Part shown: piece after piece, positions 25,185 to 32,806 of the stretch
How the letters are laid out: each line of letters opens with the position of its first letter
Numbering within the stretch: the stretch's first letter is position 1
NCBI GenBank assembly: GCA_964369355.1
Contig: CAYJEO010000006.1
Location: 1-48,026, forward strand
Direction of reading: 5' to 3'
DNA length: 48,026 nt
From: CAYJEO01 sp964369355
Lineage (GTDB): Bacteria > Bacillota_I > Bacilli_A > RF39 > UBA660
The notes under the pieces: model-generated
The model's input: only the letters and a program-made list of their open reading frames with translations
Database searches by the model: none
Told to the model about the DNA's origin: nothing
Made by a program: the position numbers and the translations under genes

Positions 25185-25620
25185 AATTTAATTTATCTTT
25201 TACTATTTTACTAACTAAAGACATATCTGCTTTTCCTTTTAATGATGGTGAAATTAATCCAATAATTTTCCCCATATCTTTCATACCTTGTGGATTTACT
25301 TTAGTAAAAGCATCTTCAATAATTGTTAATACTTCTTCTTCGCTTAATTGTTCAGGCATGTATTTTTCTAATATAGTAATTTCTTTTTGTGTTTGTTCTA
25401 CTAAATCGTTTCTTGATGCTTTATTAAATTCTACTATTGATTCTTTTCTTGTTTTAATTTGTTTTGTAATAATAGTAATTACTTCATCATCATTTAATTC
25501 TTTTTTAATATTTAATTCTTCCATTTGAATAGCACCTTTTACCATACGAATTACTGATAACAATTCTTTATCTTGTGCTTTCATTGCATTTTTTAAATCT
25601 TCTAATATTTTATCTCTCAT
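25183..25620 (-). CDS. yqeY: GatB/YqeY domain protein
   Basis: 145 aa, the usual length. LEDLKNAMKAQDKELLSVIRMVKGAIQMEELN, the middle KQIKTRKESIVEFNKASRNDLVEQTQKEI and the closing MKDMGKIIGLISPSLKGKADMSLVSKIVK are YqeY signatures. The fold matches the tRNA-binding tail of GatB; the free-standing protein's role is not established. It follows rpsU by 38 bases, the conserved rpsU-yqeY pairing, with a weak terminator in between that could lower its expression relative to rpsU. Confidence 0.92.
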   Translation of the reverse strand: MRDKILEDLKNAMKAQDKELLSVIRMVKGAIQMEELNIKKELNDDEVITIITKQIKTRKESIVEFNKASRNDLVEQTQKEITILEKYMPEQLSEEEVLTIIEDAFTKVNPQGMKDMGKIIGLISPSLKGKADMSLVSKIVKDKLN

Positions 25621-25642
25621 AAGTCCTCCTTATAATATAAAA

Positions 25643-25657
25643 AGCCTTATACAGGCT
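25643..25657 (-). terminator. Weak terminator or attenuator between rpsU and yqeY
   Basis: Stem AGCCT / AGGCT (25643-25647, 25653-25657) with a 5-base loop, then T5 on the minus strand. The short stem suggests partial read-through into yqeY. Confidence 0.6.
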
Positions 25658-25658
25658 C

Positions 25659-25853
25659 TTATCTTGCTTCTCTAGCTCTTTTGCGGCTATTTTTGATAGC
25701 TTCTTTTTTAGCTATTCTTTTTCTTTCTCCTGGTTTAAGGTAACCATCTTGTCTTTCTCTAGCTGCTTTTAGAGTTCCATTTTTAAGGTTTTTTTGTTTT
25801 AAAGTACGAAGTGCACCATCAACATTTCCATTTCTTACAACTATTGCGTTCAT
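25659..25853 (-). CDS. rpsU: 30S ribosomal protein S21
   Basis: 64 aa, basic. AIVVRNGNVDGALRTLKQKNLKNGTLKAARERQDGYLKPGERKR matches the bS21 pattern of a short strand, then long basic helices. It binds the 30S platform near the anti-Shine-Dalgarno end of 16S rRNA. AAAGGAGG precedes the ATG. Promoter predicted at 25885-25913. Confidence 0.93.
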   Translation of the reverse strand: MNAIVVRNGNVDGALRTLKQKNLKNGTLKAARERQDGYLKPGERKRIAKKEAIKNSRKRAREAR

Positions 25854-25884
25854 AAAACACCTCCTTTAAAATTAAACTATAGAC

Positions 25885-25913
25885 ATTATAGCACTATTAA
25901 TTGTAATATTCAA
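25885..25913 (-). promoter_or_regulatory. Promoter for rpsU
   Basis: On the minus strand TTGAAT (25908-25913), a 17-bp spacer and TATAAT (25885-25890), 32 bases before the rpsU ATG. Confidence 0.65.
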
Positions 25914-25962
25914 CATCAAATATTAAAAATCGACTATTTTTTCTTAGTTTTTTACAGTAAAA

Positions 25963-25980
25963 AAAGACTTTTTTGTCTTT
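25963..25980 (-). terminator. Terminator of the peptide-export locus
   Basis: Stem AAAGAC / GTCTTT (25963-25968, 25975-25980) with an A6 loop and T7 on the minus strand, just after the last small ORF of the locus. Confidence 0.7.
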
Positions 25981-25982
25981 CT

Positions 25983-26120
25983 TTAAATTAAAAGTGTTAT
26001 TATTTGGCAATTTAAGTATTGTCCGACTATTATACCTAAATTATATAGTAAAACTAATAATATAGATAAAAGTGGAATTATAATAAAATAAATTTTGTTA
26101 TTCTTTAGTCTATTGGACAT
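25983..26120 (-). CDS. Small hydrophobic ORF, possible immunity peptide
   Basis: 45 aa, read from an ATG at 26118-26120. A basic start (MSNRLKNNK) is followed by a hydrophobic stretch (about 10-33) and a second short hydrophobic end (QIITLLI) after a single Cys. One or two TM passes are likely. It overlaps the end of the second leader peptide gene by 16 bases and stops right before the locus terminator, so the transcript clearly covers it. The ribosome site is weak (only GAAAATAAAAT). Small hydrophobic proteins at the end of bacteriocin operons are often immunity proteins; that role is inferred from position and topology only. Confidence 0.5.
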   Translation of the reverse strand: MSNRLKNNKIYFIIIPLLSILLVLLYNLGIIVGQYLNCQIITLLI

Positions 26121-26293
26121 ATTTTATTTTCATTAGTTCTTCTAAAAGAAGTTCCTAATCCTTGTCCTATTTCATATATTACTTCTATTCCTTTAAAAAT
26201 AGCTGATAAAAATGAAGCTGACAAACTAAATCCTCCTTTTATTTCACTTAGTTTATCATTATCAATTACAGCTTTTTGGTCTAACATATCCAT
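26105..26293 (-). CDS. Double-glycine-leader peptide (bacteriocin-like), second of two
   Basis: 62 aa. The leader MDMLDQKAVIDNDKLSEIKGG (21 residues) has the conserved L-S-E-I-x-G-G pattern cut by C39 peptidases; the 41-residue product starts FSLSASFLSAIFKG, is amphipathic, contains G-Q-G-L-G (a GxxxG spacing) and one Cys near the end (NKICPID). Ribosome site GGAG lies six bases before the ATG, within the end of the first peptide gene, which it overlaps by 32 bases in another frame. The C39-ABC exporter upstream is the expected processing and export partner. It could be one half of a class IIb bacteriocin or a signalling peptide; activity is unproven. Confidence 0.75.
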   Translation of the reverse strand: MDMLDQKAVIDNDKLSEIKGGFSLSASFLSAIFKGIEVIYEIGQGLGTSFRRTNENKICPID

Positions 26294-26399
26294 CTATTAC
26301 TCCTAGTAAAAAAACAATAGCTGCTCCTATTACAATTCCTGCTGTTATACTAAATCCACCTTTTACTTCTTTTAATTTTTCTTCTTTTATTTCTGTTAT
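26262..26399 (-). CDS. Double-glycine-leader peptide with apparent ATA start, first of two
   Basis: 45 aa. After AAGGAGGG (minus strand) with 6-base spacing from AGGAGG comes ATA ACA GAA ATA AAA; no ATG, GTG or TTG lies in frame nearby. Reading from this ATA gives the leader (M)TEIKEEKLKEVKGG and a 30-residue product beginning FSITAGIVIGAAIVFLLG and ending PKSCN, with G-I-V-I-G (a GxxxG motif) and one Cys. The strong ribosome site, the perfect double-glycine leader and the shared product start (FS-I/L-T/S-A) with the next peptide make it a real gene. Either ATA is the start codon, which is rare, or the base is a sequence error for ATG. Confidence 0.7.
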   Translation of the reverse strand: MTEIKEEKLKEVKGGFSITAGIVIGAAIVFLLGVIDGYVRPKSCN

Positions 26400-26410
26400 A
26401 GTATCCCTCC

Positions 26411-26818
26411 TTAGTAAGTAAACATATTTTTTAAAAAGTTTTTTACTTTTTCTTTTATTGTAGTTGTTTCTTTTAGTATTTTTATATCAACAATATCATT
26501 AGGGGTGTATGCAGATAAAGTTTTTAAATATACTATATTATTATTTACATCTATTGAAGTTATTGAAACTTCTTCATTATTAATTTTAATATTGTTTGTT
26601 ATGTCTGTTGGGAGTATTTCTAATGCAACTATAGTTTCTTCTATGACTATTCCTTTTTTATTTATTACTATGTCAAACTCAATATCTGAAACAAGTATTA
26701 TAGGAATCAATATTATTAAATGAATTCTTATTAAATTTTTTATTAATTTAAATGTTTTATTAGAAATTATAAATTGTTTATTAAATGTTGTATTCAAGTT
26801 GTATAACTTTCCTTCCAT
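26411..26818 (-). CDS. Small membrane accessory protein of the exporter
   Basis: 135 aa from the ATG at 26816-26818 (a TTG one codon earlier is possible). It overlaps the exporter gene by 38 bases in another frame and has no clear ribosome site, so coupling or a slightly later start is possible. A basic N-terminus is followed by one TM helix (about residues 30-48) and a beta-rich outside domain with ...VSITSIDVNNNIVYLKTLSAYTPNDIVDIKIL, ending in a basic helix. In comparable loci this position is held by an HlyD-like adaptor of about 400 aa; this protein has the TM and a barrel-like piece but no coiled-coil or lipoyl part. A minimal adaptor role is inference. Confidence 0.6.
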   Translation of the reverse strand: MEGKLYNLNTTFNKQFIISNKTFKLIKNLIRIHLIILIPIILVSDIEFDIVINKKGIVIEETIVALEILPTDITNNIKINNEEVSITSIDVNNNIVYLKTLSAYTPNDIVDIKILKETTTIKEKVKNFLKNMFTY

Positions 26819-28844
26819 CAAATTTTAAAACTTTATTATATAAATCCATATTTTCTTGTCTATGGGATATTATTAATATTGTTTTATTTTCATATTGTTT
26901 AAATATTTCTTTTAAAATATTTCTTTCTAACGACACATCTACTTTATTTAATACTTCATCTATTAATAATATTTCAAAGTCTTTAACTAAGTTTCTGGCT
27001 AATATTATTCTAGATGCTTCTCCTGATGAATAATTAAAACCGTTTTCTAATATTAAACTGTTATATCCTAAATTATTTTTTACTAATTTATTTACTTTAC
27101 ATATTTTTGCTACTTTTAATATAGTTTCTTTGGGGGTATTTCTGTACATATCAATATTATTATAAATAGTATCTTGAATTAGTATTTCATTTTGATTTAC
27201 ATATGCTATTTTATCTTTTATATAATTATTATCATAATCATTTATATCTTCATTATTTATAAATAACTTATCTCTTTTTATTTCATAGTATTTCATTATC
27301 ATTTTAAATAAGGTAGTTTTTCCTACTCCTGAAGGTCCTAAAATCATTACTTTGTCACCTTTTTTTATATCTATATTTAAATTTTTAAATATTATTTTGT
27401 CTTCGTATGAAAAATTTAAGTTTTTTATTTTAATATTACCATTTATATTATTAGAAATCAGTCCTTCTTTATATTCATAATTTTTAATTTCTAATATTCT
27501 TTTTAAAGATATTTTAAATTCTTTTAACTCGATTATTGCTGATACTAAATTAGTTGAAAAATCAAATAAATAAGGTATTAATATACTTAATGTAAAAAGA
27601 TTTCCTATGGTTAAATTTAAAGTTATTACTTGGGTTGATGCATAATAGATTATTAGTATTAAAGCTATATTGTTTATTATTTCTTTTATAAAACTAAATT
27701 TTATATAATTATTTTTAAAATTATATAGTTTTTCTAATAAATTTATATTTTTGTCATTTAACCTATTTATAAAATTATTTTCTAATCTTGATGATTTTAT
27801 TGATTCATAATTATTTAAAGTTTCTATAAATTTAGAATTTAATTCAGCATTTTTTAGTTTTATTAAAAATAAGTCCCTTGAAAAAACTTTTTGAAATGCT
27901 AAAATTAATATTATATTTATTATAAGTAAAATAACTGAATATAAAAATATATTTTTATTTATTATAAATAAGGTTATAAGTATTAAAATAATATAGATAA
28001 AATCAATTAAAAATACTGATATTAATTTTAAAATAGTTTGTTTTACTATATTAAAATCATTTACTCTAGATACTAAATCTCCTGTTGAATTATTTTTATA
28101 ATATTGATAAGGGAGGTTTATTAATTTTGTATAAATACTATTAGATAAAATTAAATCTATTTTCTGCTCTGTAAATAAATTTATTTTATTTTTAAATAAA
28201 CTAATAATATTTTTATAAAGGCTTATTATTATAAATATTATAGTAATTAAAAACAAATATGATTTACCATTTACTATACTATCTATTATATATTTAGTAT
28301 TAAATGTAGATATAATTGTTATTATACTTACTAATAAACTTATAAAAAATAAAGAGATAAAATCTTTTTTAAAATTATCAAATAAGTTTTTCAAAAAAGA
28401 TAGTGTAGAATATTCAAAATTCAAAGGTATTTTTTTTATTGGATATAATACAATTGCTATATTATTATATATTTGCCCTAAATATTCAAAGTCTACTGTT
28501 TTTAATTTGTCTGAGGGGTCTGCTATCAAAAAGGTATTGTTTCTTTCGTTATATTTATATATGACAATAAAATGTTCAACATTTTTATTTGTTACATGCG
28601 CTATAACAGGAAAATATTTTGTTTCCTTTAAATCATTTAGTTCTATTTCGTATCCTTTTGCATTAAAACCTATTTCTATTGCTCCATTTATTAAGTTTAA
28701 TGCAGTTGTACCTTCTGAATTAGTTTTTATTAATTGTCTTATTTCTTCTTTATCTATATATCCTTTATAGTATTTAATAATCATTTGTAAACAAGCAGCT
28801 GCACAGTCTGATATATTATCTTGTGAAACATGATTATACTTCAT
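26781..28844 (-). CDS. C39-peptidase ABC exporter (PCAT) for double-glycine peptides
   Basis: 687 aa, ribosome site GGGAGGT before the ATG. N-terminal C39 peptidase: Q8, Cys14 in SQDNISDCAAACLQMI, His91 in EHFIVIYKY and Asp109 in LIADPSD, the full catalytic set. Six TM helices (about 155-430) follow, then an ATPase with Walker A GPSGVGKTTLFK, signature FNYSSGEASRIILAR (a weak form of LSGGQ), Walker B FEILLIDEV and an ISHRQ switch His. Such proteins cut leaders after GG and export the peptide. Two matching substrates are encoded downstream in the same operon, which supports the call. Confidence 0.93.
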   Translation of the reverse strand: MKYNHVSQDNISDCAAACLQMIIKYYKGYIDKEEIRQLIKTNSEGTTALNLINGAIEIGFNAKGYEIELNDLKETKYFPVIAHVTNKNVEHFIVIYKYNERNNTFLIADPSDKLKTVDFEYLGQIYNNIAIVLYPIKKIPLNFEYSTLSFLKNLFDNFKKDFISLFFISLLVSIITIISTFNTKYIIDSIVNGKSYLFLITIIFIIISLYKNIISLFKNKINLFTEQKIDLILSNSIYTKLINLPYQYYKNNSTGDLVSRVNDFNIVKQTILKLISVFLIDFIYIILILITLFIINKNIFLYSVILLIINIILILAFQKVFSRDLFLIKLKNAELNSKFIETLNNYESIKSSRLENNFINRLNDKNINLLEKLYNFKNNYIKFSFIKEIINNIALILIIYYASTQVITLNLTIGNLFTLSILIPYLFDFSTNLVSAIIELKEFKISLKRILEIKNYEYKEGLISNNINGNIKIKNLNFSYEDKIIFKNLNIDIKKGDKVMILGPSGVGKTTLFKMIMKYYEIKRDKLFINNEDINDYDNNYIKDKIAYVNQNEILIQDTIYNNIDMYRNTPKETILKVAKICKVNKLVKNNLGYNSLILENGFNYSSGEASRIILARNLVKDFEILLIDEVLNKVDVSLERNILKEIFKQYENKTILIISHRQENMDLYNKVLKFDGRKVIQLEYNI

Positions 28845-28895
28845 AATTACCTCCCTACTTAAACATACGAGATAATTTTTATATTTCCTTTTAAA

Positions 28896-28918
28896 AAAAA
28901 TACCTATTAGGTATTTTT
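28896..28918 (-). terminator. Terminator of rsmD
   Basis: Perfect stem AAAAATACCT / AGGTATTTTT (28896-28905, 28909-28918), 3-base loop, T-rich on the minus strand; it overlaps the rsmD stop and separates it from the exporter locus. Confidence 0.8.
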
Positions 28919-29431
28919 AAAAACTTTTATATATGTCGAGCCATATTTTTTTTCTTTAAATAATTCATAATTACTTTTTATATCTTCTGTTTCATATTCA
29001 CATACTATTATTCCGTCTTCATTTAACATATTATTTTCATAGATAAAGTCTAGACATTTATTTATTATATGTAGAGGATATGGTGGATCTAAAAATATTA
29101 CATCAAATTTAATGTCTTTGAATTTTTCTAAAGCATTTAAATAGTCACTTTTTAATATTTCTACATTTTCCATATTTTTTGTATTTTGTTTTAATGTATT
29201 TATTGCAACTATATTATTATCAACAAAAATACATTTTTTAGCTCCATTTGATATTGCTTCTATTCCTAAAGAACCACTTCCTGCAAATAAATCTAAAACA
29301 GTGCTTTCATTTATATAATTTTGAATCATTGAAAATAATGATTCTTTTACTCGATCTTGAGTAGGTCTAGTACCTGATATATCAAAACCTGTTAACTTTA
29401 ATCCTTTATGTTTACCACTAATTACACGCAT
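28907..29431 (-). CDS. rsmD: 16S rRNA (guanine966-N2)-methyltransferase RsmD
   Basis: 174 aa. MRVISGKHKGLKL and TRPTQDRVKESLFSMI at the N-terminus, the SAM-binding VLDLFAGSGSLGIEAISNGA (motif I) and the catalytic VIFLDPPYPL (motif IV, DPPY) identify the family. It methylates G966 of 16S rRNA. It corresponds to B. subtilis YlbH and follows ylbD and ylbE, as in Bacillus, although ylbF and ylbG are missing between them. Confidence 0.95.
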   Translation of the reverse strand: MRVISGKHKGLKLTGFDISGTRPTQDRVKESLFSMIQNYINESTVLDLFAGSGSLGIEAISNGAKKCIFVDNNIVAINTLKQNTKNMENVEILKSDYLNALEKFKDIKFDVIFLDPPYPLHIINKCLDFIYENNMLNEDGIIVCEYETEDIKSNYELFKEKKYGSTYIKVFKNT

Positions 29432-29458
29432 TTAAATCACCTAATTTATTTTAACACA

Positions 29459-29677
29459 TTATTGATTTGAAAATAAAGTACTAATTAAATTAAATGTATC
29501 TAAGGCTTTACTTATTTTATCTGTTGTTCTTAATCCATAGTTTTTTTTAACTTCTTCTTCAAATGTTTTAAATAATAATGGATTTCTATTTAATAATTTA
29601 TACCAATATGAATTTTCTCTTATATAATTTATATAATATTGATTGTTTCTTAACTTAACCAAAGTTTCTAAAGTCAT
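29459..29677 (-). CDS. YlbE-like protein
   Basis: 72 aa. YINYIRENSYWYKLLNRNPLLFKTFEEEVKKNYG matches what I recall of B. subtilis YlbE (…REQPYWYR-x-LSRNP…), a small uncharacterised protein. It directly follows ylbD (TAATG-type overlap at 29677), the gene order known from Bacillus. Function unknown; the position next to the ylbD coat-like gene suggests a link to sporulation. Confidence 0.8.
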   Translation of the reverse strand: MTLETLVKLRNNQYYINYIRENSYWYKLLNRNPLLFKTFEEEVKKNYGLRTTDKISKALDTFNLISTLFSNQ

Positions 29678-30027
29678 TAATCCTCGAATTGTTTATAAAT
29701 AGGTCTTGGTTTATACTCTTCTTTTTTTTCTTCTTTTTTGCCCATTTCACCAAATACTCCTATTACTCTTTGTACACTATTTAATCCTTCTTGAACACTG
29801 TCTAAATTCATATTTTTTAAAAAACCTAAAACATCTGTTAATCCAAATGTAGTTGCCGCTGTTGTTGCTGCTACTACTTTTATATATTTATCCCATACTT
29901 CATTTGATTCTCCGTACATATCAAACATTTCATAAAATTTTTGCCATGTCATTTCATTGTTATTAACAAAATTGATTAAACTAGGATTTTTTTTAACAAA
30001 AGTTTTAAATTGTTCTTTTTTATCCAT
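29677..30027 (-). CDS. YlbD-like putative spore coat protein
   Basis: 116 aa. FKTFVKKNPSLINFVNNNEMTWQKFYEMFDMYGESNEVWDKY is the YlbD signature (K-x-H/N-P-x-L…T-W-Q-x-F-Y-E…G-E…W-x-x-Y). The middle is Ala/Thr-rich and the C-terminus carries KKEEKKEEYKPRPIYKQF. YlbD is annotated as a putative coat protein in Bacillus. Followed by ylbE and rsmD in one operon; ribosome site AGGTGAT. Confidence 0.85.
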   Translation of the reverse strand: MDKKEQFKTFVKKNPSLINFVNNNEMTWQKFYEMFDMYGESNEVWDKYIKVVAATTAATTFGLTDVLGFLKNMNLDSVQEGLNSVQRVIGVFGEMGKKEEKKEEYKPRPIYKQFED

Positions 30028-30067
30028 TTAAATCACCTATCTTATTATATGTTTATTATCTATTTTA

Positions 30068-30096
30068 TTGTATATTTAATTAAAATAAGTTATAAT
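30068..30096 (+). promoter_or_regulatory. Sigma-A-type promoter for the FemX-like gene
   Basis: TTGTAT (30068-30073), a 17-bp spacer and TATAAT (30091-30096), 25 bases before the ATG. A good match to consensus. Confidence 0.65.
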
Positions 30097-30120
30097 TATT
30101 AGTATAGAAAGAAGGTATTT

Positions 30121-31314
30121 ATGTATACTTTTAAAAAAAATATAGATATAAATTCATATAATAAATTTACTTCTAACATAGATGGTTTTAATTTTATGCA
30201 AGATCCTGCTTGGGCTTTAGTAAAGAATAATTTTAAAAATATTTTAGTTGGAGTTTATGAAGATGAAAAGTTAGTTTTAGTAGCTTCTCTACTTATTCGT
30301 AAAGTATTTTTAAATTTTCATTTAATGTATATTCCAAGAGGTCCTGTTGGTAATTTAGAAAATAAAGAACTTCTTAGTTTTTTTACTAAAAATATTAAAC
30401 AATTAGCTAAAGATAATAAGTGTTATGTTGTAACTATTGATCCTAATGTATTAAAATCCCAAAATTTTTATAGAGAAAATAACTACTCTGTATCTGATTT
30501 AAGTATTAATAATAAATTAATTCATCAAAATTTTATTGATAGTGGTTATAAGCATCAAGGTTTTGTAAAAGAATTAGATAAATCCATGCAACCTAGATTT
30601 CATATGGCTGCCTCTTTATTTAATGAAGATTTTTTATCAATTGATGATATTTTAAAAAGTTATAAAAGTAAAGTTAGATATTATTTAGGTGCTTATCAAG
30701 AAAAACGTGGTTCTTATTTTGAAATATCTAGTGATGTTTCTGATTTAGATAAATTTGTATCTATTATTAATGAAACTGAAAAAAGACAAAATATTAATTT
30801 ACGAAATAAATCTTATTTTGAAAAAATATTAACTAGTTTTAAAGATAACGCTAAATTGTTTTTTAACTATATTAATTTAAATACTTATCTTGATTTTTTA
30901 GAAAATAATAATGGAAAAGAAGAAGAAATATTAAAGGTTAAAGAGTATTTAAAAAAAGATAATACATTATTATTATCTGCTAGTTTAGTAATAATGCCTT
31001 CTAATAAAGATGGTATTAAAGTTGCTGAATATTTATATGCTGGTAACAAATTAGAATTCAATTCATTAAGAGTTTCTGATGCTATTGTATTTGAAATTAT
31101 AAAATACTGTAGTGAAAATAAAGTACATTATGTTAATTTAGGTGGTGTGGATGGTAATTTTAATGATCATCTTACTTCATTTAAATCTAAATATAATCCA
31201 GTTGTGTTTGAATATTTAGGTGATTATGATTTAATTATTAATAAGTCTTATTATATTATTAAATATCTATTACCTACTTTAAAAAAAATAAATAAGAAAA
31301 TAAGAAAAAAATAG
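30121..31314 (+). CDS. FemX/FemAB-family aminoacyl-tRNA-dependent peptidoglycan ligase
   Basis: 397 aa, ribosome site GAAGG. Two GNAT-like halves: FMQDPAWALVKNN with LVLVASLLIRKVFLNFHLMYIPRGPVG (the conserved Y-x-P-R-G-P motif) in the first, and HYVNLGGVDGNFNDHLTSFKSKYNPVVFEYLGDYDLIIN near the end of the second. An internal helical insertion (about 255-285) resembles the coiled-coil arm. FemX-type enzymes add the first amino acids of the peptidoglycan cross-bridge to lipid II using aminoacyl-tRNA. The amino acid used cannot be read from sequence. It agrees with the peptidoglycan genes elsewhere in the window. Confidence 0.92.
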   Translation: MYTFKKNIDINSYNKFTSNIDGFNFMQDPAWALVKNNFKNILVGVYEDEKLVLVASLLIRKVFLNFHLMYIPRGPVGNLENKELLSFFTKNIKQLAKDNKCYVVTIDPNVLKSQNFYRENNYSVSDLSINNKLIHQNFIDSGYKHQGFVKELDKSMQPRFHMAASLFNEDFLSIDDILKSYKSKVRYYLGAYQEKRGSYFEISSDVSDLDKFVSIINETEKRQNINLRNKSYFEKILTSFKDNAKLFFNYINLNTYLDFLENNNGKEEEILKVKEYLKKDNTLLLSASLVIMPSNKDGIKVAEYLYAGNKLEFNSLRVSDAIVFEIIKYCSENKVHYVNLGGVDGNFNDHLTSFKSKYNPVVFEYLGDYDLIINKSYYIIKYLLPTLKKINKKIRKK

Positions 31315-31330
31315 GTTTATCCTATTTTTT
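31306..31330. terminator. Bidirectional terminator between the FemX-like and acyltransferase genes
   Basis: Perfect 10-bp stem AAAAAATAGG / CCTATTTTTT (31306-31315, 31321-31330), loop TTTAT. Confidence 0.85.
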
Positions 31331-32309
31331 AATTTAATCTAAGTAATTTATTAATACTTTTTATTATAAAATCAAAACTTTTTTTAAATATATTTAAAGA
31401 AGTTATATAAACAATTATTGGACACACAATAATAATAAACATAATTGTTTCTATATAATTAAATGTATCAAAAATATTTGTAAATGTAAAATATCTAATT
31501 ATATATACATGTAATATTAATACCATTAATGAATTAGTTCCTATTTTAGTTAATTTTGATTTTTTATTAGTAGTTAAATTCATTATAGATAAAGTTGCAA
31601 TTAAAGCTATTATATATACTGCTATTCTTATTAAAAAACCTTCTATATTATTACTATTTGATAAATCATAACTTGCTCTTGCATATAGCATAGATATTGG
31701 TAAACTTGTATATTTATATATACACGCTATTATTAAAATACTTATTAAACCAATAATACCATATATTTTTTTATATGAATTTATCTTTTCGACATTTTCT
31801 TTTGTTATGTAGTGACCTATTAAGAAAAATGGGTAAAATACTAAAGTTCTTGATAATGAAAAATCAACACCTACTTTATCTGAAAATCCTGCTAATAAAG
31901 CTATTACTAAACTAGATATTATTGGATGTTTTAAGTTTAAAAATGTTTTTGTAATTAATTTCCAAGTAATTAATGATAATAAATACCACTGGGCATAGCC
32001 TGGAAGTAACAAATCAAAAGTTTGTTGTTTATCCCATACTATTGTGTAGTAAAAATACCACATTGTATATACTAAGATATAAGGAATTATTAAATTTTTA
32101 AAACATGTTTTTCTATCTTTATCAGGATTTTTAGATAAGAAACCTGATAGTAAGCAAAATGCTGGCATATGGAATAAATATATAAATATATATGCTACAT
32201 CAGTTTCAAAGTAATGCCCTAAACATTGACTTAGTAAATGTCCTAAAACTGTTAAAATAATTAATATACCTTTCATATTATCTATAATAAATAGTCTTTC
32301 TTTTTTCAT
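31329..32309 (-). CDS. Acyltransferase family 3 membrane protein
   Basis: 326 aa, about ten TM segments. The N-terminal ERLFIIDNMKGILIILTVLGHLL with His24 fits the catalytic R/D...H motif of the acyltransferase-3 family, and the sequence is closest in pattern to the fucose 4-O-acetylase-like subgroup. These enzymes acylate extracellular sugars or lipids using cytosolic acyl-CoA. The acceptor is unknown; a cell-wall or surface polysaccharide is a reasonable guess given the neighbouring FemX-like ligase. It is monocistronic between two terminators. Confidence 0.85.
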   Translation of the reverse strand: MKKERLFIIDNMKGILIILTVLGHLLSQCLGHYFETDVAYIFIYLFHMPAFCLLSGFLSKNPDKDRKTCFKNLIIPYILVYTMWYFYYTIVWDKQQTFDLLLPGYAQWYLLSLITWKLITKTFLNLKHPIISSLVIALLAGFSDKVGVDFSLSRTLVFYPFFLIGHYITKENVEKINSYKKIYGIIGLISILIIACIYKYTSLPISMLYARASYDLSNSNNIEGFLIRIAVYIIALIATLSIMNLTTNKKSKLTKIGTNSLMVLILHVYIIRYFTFTNIFDTFNYIETIMFIIIVCPIIVYITSLNIFKKSFDFIIKSINKLLRLN

Positions 32310-32349
32310 ACTCCACCTCTAATATATTATATAATATATTCAAAAATAA

Positions 32350-32370
32350 AACTAGAGATTATCTCTAGTT
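32350..32370 (-). terminator. Terminator of nrdD-nrdG-dut
   Basis: Stem AACTAGAG / CTCTAGTT (32350-32357, 32363-32370), loop ATTAT, T-rich afterwards on the minus strand; it overlaps the dut stop. Confidence 0.75.
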
Positions 32371-32806
32371 ATTTTGTTCCAGTAGAACCAAATCCACCTT
32401 CTCCTCTTAAAGTTTCTTCTAAGTTATCAACACAATTAAAAGTTACTGATAAAAATGGTGTAATTACTAATTGAGCAATTCTTTCATTTTTTTCTATTGT
32501 TTGGGCTTTTGTTCCATGATTATGAAGCGCTACCATTACTTCTCCTCTATAATCAGAATCTACTACACCTACTTTATTAGCTGGTGCTAAATCTCTTTTT
32601 GAAGCTAAACCACTTCTTGCATAAATTAATCCAGCATATCCTGTAGGAATTTCTAATGCAATACCTGTTTTAACTAATATAGTTTCTTGTGGATTAATAG
32701 TTAATTCATTTTCTAAGTTAGCATATAAATCATATCCTGCTGCATGAACAGATCCTCTAGTTGGTATTACGGCTGTTTCGTTTAATTTTTTTATATTTAT
32801 TTCCAT
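32369..32806 (-). CDS. dut: dUTP diphosphatase
   Basis: 145 aa, trimeric-type dUTPase. All five motifs are present: AAGYDLYAN (I), YARSGLASK (II), VGVVDSDYRGEV (III, catalytic Asp), NERIAQLVI (IV) and the C-terminal GEGGFGSTGTK (V) that closes over the active site. It hydrolyses dUTP to dUMP, guarding DNA from uracil and feeding thymidylate synthesis. It overlaps the nrdG end by 10 bases, so ribonucleotide reduction and dUTP removal are in one operon. Confidence 0.97.
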   Translation of the reverse strand: MEINIKKLNETAVIPTRGSVHAAGYDLYANLENELTINPQETILVKTGIALEIPTGYAGLIYARSGLASKRDLAPANKVGVVDSDYRGEVMVALHNHGTKAQTIEKNERIAQLVITPFLSVTFNCVDNLEETLRGEGGFGSTGTK

